Notes under the pieces: model-generated
What the model saw: the letters and a program-made list of their open reading frames with translations, nothing else
Told to the model about the DNA's origin: nothing
The model's database searches: none
From: CAYRFU01 sp964423525
Lineage (GTDB): Bacteria; Vulcanimicrobiota; Xenobia; Xenobiales; JADMJV01
DNA: 18,257 nt
NCBI GenBank assembly: GCA_964423525.1
Contig: CAYRFU010000120.1
Coordinates: forward strand, 1-18,257
Direction: 5' to 3'
Program-made: the position numbers and the translations under genes
Shown here: positions 1-7,068 of the stretch, piece after piece
How positions within the stretch are numbered: the first letter of the stretch is position 1
Layout: each line of letters begins with the position of its first letter

Positions 1-79
1 GTGTGGGGAGATTTCAGACCGATAAAGTGTTAGTTTTCAGGTGGGCAGGGACACCGTCTTAGTAGGCTAGAACGGAGGG

Positions 80-574
80 GTGGATTTCAAGATCTCACGG
101 ATCAACCAAGTTCTTGCGAAAAGGCGGCCGTCGCTCCAGCCCAGCAAAACCCAGGCCGGTTGCGGCCTCGACAAGGCAGAGATCAGCTCAAGTCCGGCTC
201 GAGTTGGTCGCCCCTTGCTACGCTCTCTCGCCGCTATCAGTCTACTGGCTGCGGCTGGTTGCGCCGGGGTCCAACCGAGCGTCCTGAACGAGGGAGCACC
301 GCCAGGGGCGATCAACAAAGCCGCCGAGCATCAAATCCTCTCCCAAGGCGACGCCTGTGGCGAACTGGTCCCTCTGACCACTGGCCAGCCGGGTCAGGGA
401 GTTCATCTGTCCATTCACGGGCTGGGGGCGGGGCCCGACCGAATGCAGCCAGTTATCGACCAGGCAGCGAGCGAAGGTAAAGCGACCACTGCCTTTCTCT
501 ACGATGATATGCACTGCTCCCAACTGGAGACGAGAAACTGGGAGCAAACGGAGAAGAGAAGTTGGGACCTATAA
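80..574 (+). CDS. Lipoprotein-like protein, truncated alpha/beta-hydrolase fragment
   Basis: A 164-residue open frame starting at GTG. A GGAGG lies only 1 nt upstream of that GTG, so the start is uncertain. Residues 46-61 form a short hydrophobic stretch ending in a lipobox-like LAAAGC (Cys61), suggesting a secreted, lipid-anchored protein; about 45 polar residues precede it, which is long for a signal peptide, and a TTG at 215 would give a more usual one. Residues about 108-150 (VHLSIHGLGAGPDRMQPVI, then AFLYDD) resemble the first strand and HG oxyanion loop of lipase-like alpha/beta hydrolases. The frame stops before any GxSxG nucleophile or the Asp/His part of the triad, and I saw no continuation in other frames before 714. 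It is therefore probably a broken gene, or a small lipoprotein of unknown role. Confidence 0.45.
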   Translation: MDFKISRINQVLAKRRPSLQPSKTQAGCGLDKAEISSSPARVGRPLLRSLAAISLLAAAGCAGVQPSVLNEGAPPGAINKAAEHQILSQGDACGELVPLTTGQPGQGVHLSIHGLGAGPDRMQPVIDQAASEGKATTAFLYDDMHCSQLETRNWEQTEKRSWDL

Positions 575-713
575 ACATCCTCGCCTCGATTCGTGAGAGA
601 GTCTTACTTGGCACCTCACGCCGACAAGCCAGAAGTTAAGGGCAAAAACCGTTTCATTTCTATAAACTTTGTGAACTATCTTCAGAACCTGTTGCCAAGA
701 TGTAAACCGAGGG

Positions 714-1409
714 TCAGGCGACGGCGCGAGCGTAGTAATGGGCTCCCAGCGGGAGCCAGCCCAGCCATTTCTCCAGCCAAAGAAGAGACCGAAAAAATCG
801 ATGACGAGGAAAGAAAATCGTATAGGTCAGGTCGACCCTTTCAAAGCCAGTCTTAACCAGGAGGTCACGGCTGTAGGCTGGCTTGAGCAGGACAGCATCC
901 TGGTCGAAAGGACAGTCTCTTACGACCTTCCGGGTCACGGGGTTCCAGGGATTGTGCTCGAAAAGATAGAGTCTTCCTCCTGGCTTGAGCACCCGAAGGA
1001 GCTCCCGAAAGAGGACCGGATGATGGTCGAAGGCGATATGATGGAACACCATTGAGGCAAAGACCAGGTCGTAAGATTGGTCAGCATCCTTCAACCGAAA
1101 GCCGTCCAGAATCCGAAAGTTGGTGCGGGAAAGCCCGAGCTCTGTGGCCTTCTCGAGCGATGAACCAGAGACATCGGAACCGACCAACTCCAGAGATGGA
1201 AAGAGTTGATGGAAAAAAATCAGGCTCTGACCCACCCCACAGCCGAAGTCGAGGAGCCGGCCTTCCAGCGGGCTAGACTCCCGGCGTGCCACCTCCTCAA
1301 CCTTATAGCGACTGAAATAGAGCCCGTCAGCACCGCTCCAAGACACTGTCTGGTCGAGAAGTTGGCGGTATTTGTCAGCGTAGACGTTAAAGTCGTCGTA
1401 GTCTCTCAT
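714..1409 (-). CDS. Class I SAM-dependent methyltransferase
   Basis: A 231-residue protein with a complete Rossmann methyltransferase core. SAM-binding motif I is LLDFGCGVG at residues 52-60, the acidic residue after strand 2 is Asp79 (GSDVS), motif II/III is YDLVFASMVFHHI, and the post-motif is LKPGGRLYLFEHNPWNP. The length and the C-terminal part (hydrophobic/aromatic, LWLEKWLGWLPLG) suit small methyltransferases found beside glycosyltransferases in polysaccharide clusters, but the acceptor cannot be read from sequence. The ATG at 1409 is preceded by GAGGAG at a good distance. It is divergent from the methyltransferase starting at 1489, with a 79-nt spacer. The family call is firm; the substrate is unknown. 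Confidence 0.88.
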   Translation of the reverse strand: MRDYDDFNVYADKYRQLLDQTVSWSGADGLYFSRYKVEEVARRESSPLEGRLLDFGCGVGQSLIFFHQLFPSLELVGSDVSGSSLEKATELGLSRTNFRILDGFRLKDADQSYDLVFASMVFHHIAFDHHPVLFRELLRVLKPGGRLYLFEHNPWNPVTRKVVRDCPFDQDAVLLKPAYSRDLLVKTGFERVDLTYTIFFPRHRFFRSLLWLEKWLGWLPLGAHYYARAVA

Positions 1410-1458
1410 CAGGCCGGCTCCTCTTCACCTGGAGGCCCGGAACTCCTCGCTCGGAGGG

Positions 1459-1478
1459 TTCCCCGCCGGTCCGGGGAA
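1459..1478. promoter_or_regulatory. Perfect inverted repeat in divergent spacer, overlapping a Shine-Dalgarno
   Basis: TTCCCCG (1459-1465) and CGGGGAA (1472-1478) are perfect 7-bp arms around a 6-nt loop, ending about 10 nt before the ATG at 1489. The right arm contains the best ribosome-binding sequence for that gene (GGGGAAGA), so an RNA hairpin would hide it. A second, imperfect dyad (AACTCCTCGCTCGGAGGGTT) lies directly upstream at 1441-1460. The site could be an operator for the divergent methyltransferases or a translational hairpin; neither is shown. Confidence 0.35.
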
Positions 1479-1488
1479 GATCGGCTCC

Positions 1489-2117
1489 ATGCGAAGACCG
1501 GGCTGCGCGGGAGTCCTTCTGGCCCACCCTCCCATCTATCGATTCTTTCAATTTCTCGTGGGCCCACGCACCCGCCACCGTTTCCTGCGTGAGCACGTAG
1601 AAGCCGCCCCCGACCTCAGCTACCTCGAGGCCGGCAGTGGCGAAGGCTTGATCGCGGAAGCGCTGTTCGCGAGGGGCTGTCATCGGTATTTGGGGGTCGA
1701 CCTAGAACCCCGCTATGTCGAGGCGGCACGGAAGCGTTACGGAGACTATTTTCGCTTAGCCGATGTGAGCCAGGCCGACCCCGACCAGTTTGCTCGCTAC
1801 GACCGCGTGCTGGCCTATGGTCTCCTCCACCACTTAAACGACGCTCAGGCGAAAGCGTTTCTGGAGTTCGTGACTCGGGTTTTGACTCCAGACNNNNNNN
1901 NNNTCCAGACGGCCTGTTTGTCAGTCTAGATGGCTGTTTCATCGATGGGGTCACGGCTTTGGAGACTCGGATCCTGAAGATGGACCGAGGCGAGTATATC
2001 CGTACTGCCGAGGAATATCGCCACCTGGTGGCTCCCCACTTCGAGACGGTGAAAGTCGTTTCCAGGCGGGGAATGCTCTGGATTCCCTACCCTGTCTGCA
2101 TTATGCAGTGCAGCTAA
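1489..2117 (+). CDS. Class I SAM-dependent methyltransferase, interrupted by an assembly gap
   Basis: The first half (from ATG 1489) carries a methyltransferase core: motif I YLEAGSGEGL around residues 45-54, Asp71 after strand 2 (YLGVDLEPRYVEAARKRYG), ADVSQ, then YDRVLAYGLLHHL and VLTPD. Ten Ns at 1894-1903 interrupt it. Downstream, a different frame continues the fold exactly where expected (PDGLFVSLDG, then a C-terminal half ending at TAA 2115-2117). Bases before the gap end in TCCAGAC and bases after it begin TCCAGAC; merging these removes 17 nt and yields one uninterrupted 203-residue protein reading LTPDGLFVSLDG. The gene is thus likely intact in the organism. Its last 4 bases overlap the end of the convergent SDR gene. 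The substrate is unknown; sugar-cluster context suggests glycan or lipid-linked sugar methylation. Confidence 0.8.
1894..1903. other. Assembly gap of ten Ns (probably a negative gap)
   Basis: Ten Ns lie between flanks that share the 7-mer TCCAGAC (1887-1893 and 1904-1910). Both the overlap and the restored methyltransferase frame indicate that no sequence is missing and that the real contigs overlap. Confidence 0.85.
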
Positions 2118-2941
2118 ACGAGCCGAGAGAGGCCTTCGTGAAGAGTGGTCGTGGGCCGAAAGCCAGTCCATTTCTCCAGATTCGTCGGATCCCCCACCAG
2201 GCGAAACGGCTCTCCCACTCGATAGGGACGGGCGCCAAAGTTGACCAGGTCACGGCGGCCCGTTAACTCTTCCATCAAAGCCACTACGGTGCGCAGTGAC
2301 GTCTCGGTTCCGGTGCAGATCTCAACCTCTGCCCCAGCCAGGTCTTGGCTGGTGGCTAGCCTCAAGAGGGCTTCCACAACATCCTCAATCCAGACGAAGT
2401 CGCGAGTTTGATGACCCGGTGAGACGTCGAGTTTACGGCCTTCTCGGAAAGCGTCGATCAAAGCGGGCAAGAACATCGAGCGCTTCTGACCCGGCCCGTA
2501 AGCCAAGTAGACCCGCGCAACTCCGACGTTAAGTCCGGTGTAGCGTGCGAACCCTCGGGCCCAGAGCGTCGAGCAAGCCCGCGACACGCCGTAGAGGTTG
2601 ACCCCCCCATCGAGTTCATCAGCAGTGCCCATAAGAATGGTGGTGCGGACCTGATGAGTCCGACACGCCTCCAGGACGTAAACACTCCCAGCGACGTTGC
2701 TATGGAACGTCTGAAGCGCGTCAGGCTCGTCTCGCCCCCCGATGTGACCAGCCAGGTGGAAGACCACATCAGGACGGAAGTGACCGATCACCTCCTGGCA
2801 CGTATCGATGCGCGTCACATCCATCTCGGTCCGGCTAGGAGCCAGCACACGGGCCTGACGGGCTTCCAGGGCTTGACGAAGGTGACGACCCAAGAACCCC
2901 CGTCCTCCCGTGATCAGGACTGACGCGTCGCGATAGTTCAC
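2114..2941 (-). CDS. Short extended-SDR NAD(P)-dependent nucleotide-sugar epimerase/dehydratase/reductase
   Basis: About 275 residues from the GTG at 2941, which shares GTGA with the stop of the cytidylyltransferase gene (translational coupling); an alternative in-frame GTG lies at 2974. The Rossmann motif TGGRGFLG is at residues 11-18, MDVT and DVVFHLAG follow, and the catalytic region has MGTADE, then Tyr117 in YGVSR. The usual SDR YxxxK lysine is Arg121 here (codon CGG). The C-terminal half (RDFVWIEDVVEALLRLA, later GDPTNLEKWTGFRP) is typical of nucleotide-sugar SDRs. RfbF normally partners CDP-glucose 4,6-dehydratase (about 360 residues, GHTGFKG motif); this protein is shorter and lacks that motif, so it more likely acts as an epimerase or reductase on a CDP- or other NDP-sugar. 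Confidence 0.82.
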   Translation of the reverse strand: MNYRDASVLITGGRGFLGRHLRQALEARQARVLAPSRTEMDVTRIDTCQEVIGHFRPDVVFHLAGHIGGRDEPDALQTFHSNVAGSVYVLEACRTHQVRTTILMGTADELDGGVNLYGVSRACSTLWARGFARYTGLNVGVARVYLAYGPGQKRSMFLPALIDAFREGRKLDVSPGHQTRDFVWIEDVVEALLRLATSQDLAGAEVEICTGTETSLRTVVALMEELTGRRDLVNFGARPYRVGEPFRLVGDPTNLEKWTGFRPTTTLHEGLSRLV

Positions 2942-3714
2942 CAAGTCACCCAGGGACGTTCCTGAGAATCCCACATCTGGTTGAGCAGTTGCAGATCTCT
3001 ATAGGTATCCATGCACTGCCAGAAGCCGTCATGATGGTGGACCATCAACTGACCGTCGTCGGCCAATTGGGCCAAAGGTCCGTGTTCAAAGCTGCAGCTA
3101 TCTCGTTCGTCAAGGTAGTCGAAAACCCGTCGATTCAACACCATAAAGCCGCCGCTGATGCGACCTTCTTGGGCCAGAGGTTTCTCGCGAAATTGACGAA
3201 CCTGATTCCCCTCGCTGAGCAGTTCGCCGAAGCGAGCCGGGGGGCGAACACCGGTGACGGTGGCAATCTTGCCGTGGCTTTGATGAAAGGTCAACAGCTC
3301 CGAGATGGACACGTCCGAGACACCGTCCCCGTAGGTTAAAAAGAAGTCCTCCTCCTGGATGTAGGGCTCAATCTTCTTTAGGCGGGCCCCCGTTTGGGCG
3401 GCATGGCCTGTGTCAGCGAGCGTGATACGCCAATCTCGCTCCTCGGGCTCACCGTGAAGGTCGACTTGAGGGGGATTGGTCAAACGCACGGTGAGGGCTT
3501 GGTGGGTGACGAAGTAGTTGAGAAAATAGTGTTTGATCTGATCGCCTCTGTAGCCCAGGCAAAGGACAAAATGCTTCTGGCCGAAAGCTGCGTAGTGCTT
3601 CATGATGTGCCAAAGAATGGGTCGTTCCCCTACCTGGACCAACGGTTTAGGACGAAACTCAGTTTCTTCTCGCAGCCTCATTCCAAGACCGCCGCATAAA
3701 ATCACAACCTTCAC
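2938..3714 (-). CDS. rfbF: Glucose-1-phosphate cytidylyltransferase (RfbF-like)
   Basis: A 258-residue protein making CDP-glucose from CTP and glucose-1-phosphate, the entry step to CDP-linked deoxysugars of O-antigen-type glycans. The N-terminal nucleotide-binding motif VILCGGLGMRLREET is followed by RPKPLVQVGERPILWHIMK; TYGDGVSDV and the C-terminal GFWQCMDTYRDLQLLNQMW are hallmarks of this family, and 258 residues matches its usual length of about 257. Met occupies the place of the common Thr in GGxGTR. The start is the GTG at 3714, which overlaps the upstream TGA as GTGA and has AAGGA about 10 nt before it; longer upstream extensions lack family similarity. The true CDP-glucose dehydratase partner is not in the window. 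Confidence 0.9.
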   Translation of the reverse strand: MKVVILCGGLGMRLREETEFRPKPLVQVGERPILWHIMKHYAAFGQKHFVLCLGYRGDQIKHYFLNYFVTHQALTVRLTNPPQVDLHGEPEERDWRITLADTGHAAQTGARLKKIEPYIQEEDFFLTYGDGVSDVSISELLTFHQSHGKIATVTGVRPPARFGELLSEGNQVRQFREKPLAQEGRISGGFMVLNRRVFDYLDERDSCSFEHGPLAQLADDGQLMVHHHDGFWQCMDTYRDLQLLNQMWDSQERPWVTW

Positions 3715-4877
3715 CGCATCCGTCCTTTCCAATATTCGGGAGTGGCCCGGGCTAGATTCTTGAGAAACTCCCACACCGACCCCATAGAGATGTAGGATCG
3801 ACCCTTCTCCCGGGTAATGAAATCGATCGAGACGGCCGCCAACTGCCAACCCCGCTGGCGAGCCTTCATTAGCAACTCGGCGTCGATGAACCAATCCCTG
3901 GAGCTCAGTTGAAGCTCAAGAAGATGACGACGAGCGAAGAACTTCGGGGTCGCGTTAGCGTCGTTCTCCCAGTAACCGGTGCACATTGAGAAGAGGAGAT
4001 TGTAGGCCACAGAGACCAAAGCTCGGACAGTCCCGTCCCCTCTGGTCACGCGTCGAGTCTTACACAGGTCGACACCGGTTTGGCGATAGTGGATAAAAGT
4101 CCTTACCACATCAGCGGGAGCGACCTGGCCGTCGCCATCCATGAAACCAACGTGTTCACCTCGAGCGGTCTCCAAGCCCCGCAAGATTCCCCACCCGTAG
4201 CCGCGGTTAGGAAAGACTGTTACGGGCCGAAGCTCGGGATGGGACTCGGCCAATCGAGTCAGCAGCTGAGAGGTCTGGTCGAGGGACCCATTGTCCACCG
4301 CGACCAGTTCGAACGCGAAGTTCATCTCCCTCAGACCTTCGAGAAGATTGACCAGGGTCGACTCCGCTCCTTCCTCTTCATTGAAGAAGGGAATCACCAA
4401 CGACAGGTCTAGCTCGGGCTCTTCCTCCTGGGCCCAAGTGAGAGGACCGTCTGTCGGGCCAGGCTTGCGCGCCACCAGGAAGCGAGAACGGCCCCAATCA
4501 GTGTCCTCGAAAAGGCGCTCGAACCGGCTCCAAACTGAGGGTAGAAACCCAAACGGCCCGAAGGTTTCGAGTTCGAGACCCGCTACTGAAAGTTGTTCTC
4601 TGTAGCCGTCGACTTTACCGGTGAGACCTAAAACAATGGCCAACCCGCCCGGCACGAGTCGAGAAGAAAGCTCCCCCCAGTTTGGTTCGGCGCAGCTCAC
4701 CACCACAGGAACTTGATGTTCTGGCCCAATCTCTGGGCCCAAGAACGAATGGAACTCGTGCTCAAGTTGAGGACCGAGATGGTCAGCTGCCAGCCCAAGT
4801 ATCTGAAGATGGCGGGGCCGCCCCAATCGGCGAACCACCCGCCTGATCACCTCGAGCTGAGATTGGGCAACCTTCAT
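3711..4877 (-). CDS. GT2-family glycosyltransferase with degenerate methyltransferase-like N-terminal domain
   Basis: A 388-residue protein. Residues about 178-388 are a GT-A glycosyltransferase of the dolichyl-phosphate-mannose synthase/undecaprenyl-phosphate sugar transferase type: LSLVIPFFNEEEGAEST, VAVDNGSLDQT, the DxD-type GFMDGDGQVAP, and REKGRSYISMGSVWEFLKNL near the end. No C-terminal membrane anchor is visible. Residues 1-150 look like a decayed class I methyltransferase: LQILGLAADHLGPQL replaces the glycine-rich SAM loop, while LVPGGLAIVLG and GLELETFGPFGFLPS resemble the late strands. It probably transfers a sugar to a lipid carrier in surface glycan synthesis. Its ATG is separated by 1 nt from the FHA gene stop, and its stop overlaps the rfbF start. 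Confidence 0.85.
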   Translation of the reverse strand: MKVAQSQLEVIRRVVRRLGRPRHLQILGLAADHLGPQLEHEFHSFLGPEIGPEHQVPVVVSCAEPNWGELSSRLVPGGLAIVLGLTGKVDGYREQLSVAGLELETFGPFGFLPSVWSRFERLFEDTDWGRSRFLVARKPGPTDGPLTWAQEEEPELDLSLVIPFFNEEEGAESTLVNLLEGLREMNFAFELVAVDNGSLDQTSQLLTRLAESHPELRPVTVFPNRGYGWGILRGLETARGEHVGFMDGDGQVAPADVVRTFIHYRQTGVDLCKTRRVTRGDGTVRALVSVAYNLLFSMCTGYWENDANATPKFFARRHLLELQLSSRDWFIDAELLMKARQRGWQLAAVSIDFITREKGRSYISMGSVWEFLKNLARATPEYWKGRMR

Positions 4878-4878
4878 A

Positions 4879-5760
4879 TCAGGGTGGGGTCAAGCTCTCA
4901 AGAAAGTTCTCATACTCGGTCTGAGAGAAGCGCTGCACTTTGCCCAACATTCTTCGACCGTTGGTGTCGATGCCCAGCAACTCAAGCCCCATATCGCCCT
5001 GACTCCAGGGAACTCGCTTGAGCACCTGGGCCAGTTCCACAGAGCCGTCGGGCAGATGCTCGACTCGAGCCATCATACCGTTGTCCAAGAGGGTATTGGC
5101 CACGAACAGTTTGGGCTCGGGAGTGCTGGCCATCTTGGGAGCCGGCAGGAAATCGATACCCGGTTCGCCCTGGGACTCTGTGTCGGGCGGCGGCCCGGGA
5201 GTCCCGGCTTGAAGGGGTTCCGGCTCCAAAGGGGCTTCGATATCAGGCAACGGAGTGAGCTCTGGTTGGTCGCTCTTGCCGGCCGTGCCCTCAGTAGGTC
5301 GAGGAGCTGGCTGACCCGTTCCTCCGCTGGTGCCTTCCTGGGGTCGCGAGTTGGTGACGCGTCCGCTGGTGGATTCCGATGGTCGTAGCGACGGAATCAC
5401 CGGCCTAGGGGCGGGGGCCGCCGCTCCCGGGCGCGTGCCACGACGGCTACGGGGCCGGACCGGAGATTTTTCCAGGGTCAACTCAACCCGCATAATATAG
5501 TCACCAACCCGGATCTCCTGGCCTGGGGCCAGCCGCTGCCACACCATTGGAGGAAGCTTGATACGGTTGACGCGAGTGCCGTTAGTGGAGTTCAGATCGC
5601 GGATCTCCAGCACTCCGTTCACCTGGCGAAGCTCGACGTGGCGCCGGCTAGCGGCCTTATCGTGGCAGATGATGTTGTTCTCTGGGGAGCGACCCAGCGA
5701 AAGATGGAGGTCATCCTTTGGCAGAGGGATCTTAATATCGTCAACGATGAGGGTGAACAC
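4879..5760 (-). CDS. FHA-domain protein with Pro/Ser/Thr-rich linker and uncharacterised C-terminal domain
   Basis: A 293-residue protein starting at GTG 5760. Residues 1-93 form a forkhead-associated domain: LGRSPENNI at 22-30, ASRRH at 37-41, LNSTNGTRVN at 56-65, GQEIRVGDY at 80-88. The conserved Arg, Ser-Arg-x-His and Asn residues used to read phosphothreonine are all present. Residues about 95-215 are a low-complexity linker rich in Pro, Ser, Thr, Gly and Glu with PRP-type repeats. Residues about 218-293 form a compact predicted alpha/beta segment (MARVEHLPDGSVELAQVL, later GLELLGIDTNGRRM) that I do not recognise. No signal peptide or membrane segment is visible, so it is probably cytoplasmic. 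It lies between a GspF/PilC gene (73 nt upstream) and a glycosyltransferase (1 nt downstream). Confidence 0.85.
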   Translation of the reverse strand: MFTLIVDDIKIPLPKDDLHLSLGRSPENNIICHDKAASRRHVELRQVNGVLEIRDLNSTNGTRVNRIKLPPMVWQRLAPGQEIRVGDYIMRVELTLEKSPVRPRSRRGTRPGAAAPAPRPVIPSLRPSESTSGRVTNSRPQEGTSGGTGQPAPRPTEGTAGKSDQPELTPLPDIEAPLEPEPLQAGTPGPPPDTESQGEPGIDFLPAPKMASTPEPKLFVANTLLDNGMMARVEHLPDGSVELAQVLKRVPWSQGDMGLELLGIDTNGRRMLGKVQRFSQTEYENFLESLTPP

Positions 5761-5833
5761 GTTTTGGGCTGGGAACTCGCGAGCTGCTGTAGCTATTCGG
5801 AATCGCCCCGTTCGCTCCCCCCAGGAAGAGCAC

Positions 5834-6964
5834 CTACAAAGTCTGAATCACCTTCATCAGAGGCGACATCGTCGAGACCACCAAAACCCCGACCACCACA
5901 CCCATAAAGACCATCACCATCGGCTCAAGCAGAGCCGTCAGGATGTCGAGAGTGTTTTCCAGCTCCACTTCGTAGATCTCGGCCAATCGGTCTAGCATAT
6001 CGGCGACCTGACCAGACTCTTCTCCGGCCCTCACCATTTGAAGCACCATGGTCGGAAAGAAGCCCGAAGCAGACATCGACTCTTCCAGAGTGCACCCGTC
6101 CTTGAGTGCCTCGATGGAGGCTTTCGCTTCCTGCTCCAGGACGGGGTTATCAGAGGCTTTGCCAGCCAGACTCAGAGCTACGATAGGCGAAATTCCTACC
6201 GAGAGTTGCACGGCCAGGGCTCGCACGAAACGAGCTACAGCGACGGTCCGCATCGTCTCGCCCAAGCAAGGTATCCTCAGCACGAAGCGAGTGTAGCGAA
6301 GGGCGAACTTTTCATTCTCGAACAGTTTGGGAAGGCCGAACCAGGCCGCCACCAAGGCCAACGAGCCGAGCAAGTAGAACCAACCACTCCTCAGGATAGA
6401 ACAGCCGGCCATAACGATTTTGGTCAACAGAGGCAACTCCTGGCCCAACCCGGTGACCATATTGAAGATCCCTTCCATCAGGTAGGGAGGGATGGTAATC
6501 ATCATCAGCATGGCCACCCCAAAGGTGAAGGCGGGATAAGTGATGGCGCTTTTGACCTTCATCACCATGGCTCGGTGGCGCTCTTCATAATGGCTTAGCT
6601 GGAGGAGGGTTTCGTCCATCGTCCCAGAGGCTTCGGCGATGTGGACCAGGCGAAGCTGGAGGCCAGTGAAGGCGCCTTTGCAGGCGGCCATCGAGTTGGA
6701 AAGGTAGTGGCCGTTTCGGACTCGACTGGAGACGAGCTCGGCCACGGCCGACATCTCAGGGTCGTCGAGTTGCTCGGCCAGCAACGTCAGGGACCGCTCA
6801 ACCGGAACTCCGGCGCGGAACATGACCGCCAGAGAGCGAAAAAAGACGACACGGGCTTCAGACGAAGGTCGAAAAACCCGACTCGCCTCACTGCGGACAT
6901 CCTTTTGAAAGGTCGGTTTCAAACGTCCCCCCAGATTCTGGACGGACTGTGTGCCGACTGCCAT
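5834..6964 (-). CDS. Type II secretion/type IV pilus inner-membrane protein, GspF/PilC family
   Basis: A 376-residue polytopic inner-membrane protein with two T2SSF domains, at residues about 38-165 (FFRSLAVMFRAGVPVERSL, then HIAEASGTMDETL) and about 240-365 (RFVRALAVQLSVGISPIVAL, then MVRAGEESGQVADML). Hydrophobic segments lie near 146-168, 196-218 and 348-372, the usual three. PilC/GspF forms the platform that the assembly ATPase acts on to extract pilins or pseudopilins. It is slightly shorter than the usual 400 residues. ATG 6964 has GGGAGGC about 7 nt upstream. No pilB, pilT or gspE is in the window, though a truncated PilX-like gene lies at 12109. It probably heads the operon running to 2114. 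Confidence 0.9.
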   Translation of the reverse strand: MAVGTQSVQNLGGRLKPTFQKDVRSEASRVFRPSSEARVVFFRSLAVMFRAGVPVERSLTLLAEQLDDPEMSAVAELVSSRVRNGHYLSNSMAACKGAFTGLQLRLVHIAEASGTMDETLLQLSHYEERHRAMVMKVKSAITYPAFTFGVAMLMMITIPPYLMEGIFNMVTGLGQELPLLTKIVMAGCSILRSGWFYLLGSLALVAAWFGLPKLFENEKFALRYTRFVLRIPCLGETMRTVAVARFVRALAVQLSVGISPIVALSLAGKASDNPVLEQEAKASIEALKDGCTLEESMSASGFFPTMVLQMVRAGEESGQVADMLDRLAEIYEVELENTLDILTALLEPMVMVFMGVVVGVLVVSTMSPLMKVIQTL

Positions 6965-7057
6965 CGATTAGCCTCCCATCGCGTCTGAGCCGTTGGGCTG
7001 TTTCTTTTCCGCAGCTCTCCCAGGCTCCTGCGACGCGGGGCCACGCCATTCCTCAGT

Positions 7058-7066
7058 AGTATAGCA
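7058..7066 (-). promoter_or_regulatory. Candidate extended -10 promoter for the GspF/PilC operon
   Basis: On the minus strand this reads TGCTATACT, an extended -10 element (TGn followed by TATACT), about 95 nt upstream of the ATG at 6964. No convincing -35 hexamer sits 17 nt further upstream, which is tolerated at extended -10 promoters. It lies directly past the stop of the broken GGDEF gene. The match was found by eye. Confidence 0.35.
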
Positions 7067-7068
7067 CA

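Noticed and set aside
593..856. Plus-strand open frame after the lipoprotein fragment
   Set aside because: It overlaps the 3' end of the methyltransferase on the other strand, is basic and low-complexity, and does not continue the hydrolase fold.
2938..3894. A 318-residue version of the cytidylyltransferase starting at 3894
   Set aside because: The extra 60 N-terminal residues are antisense/out-of-frame sequence inside the glycosyltransferase gene; the GTG at 3714 gives the family length and a GTGA overlap.
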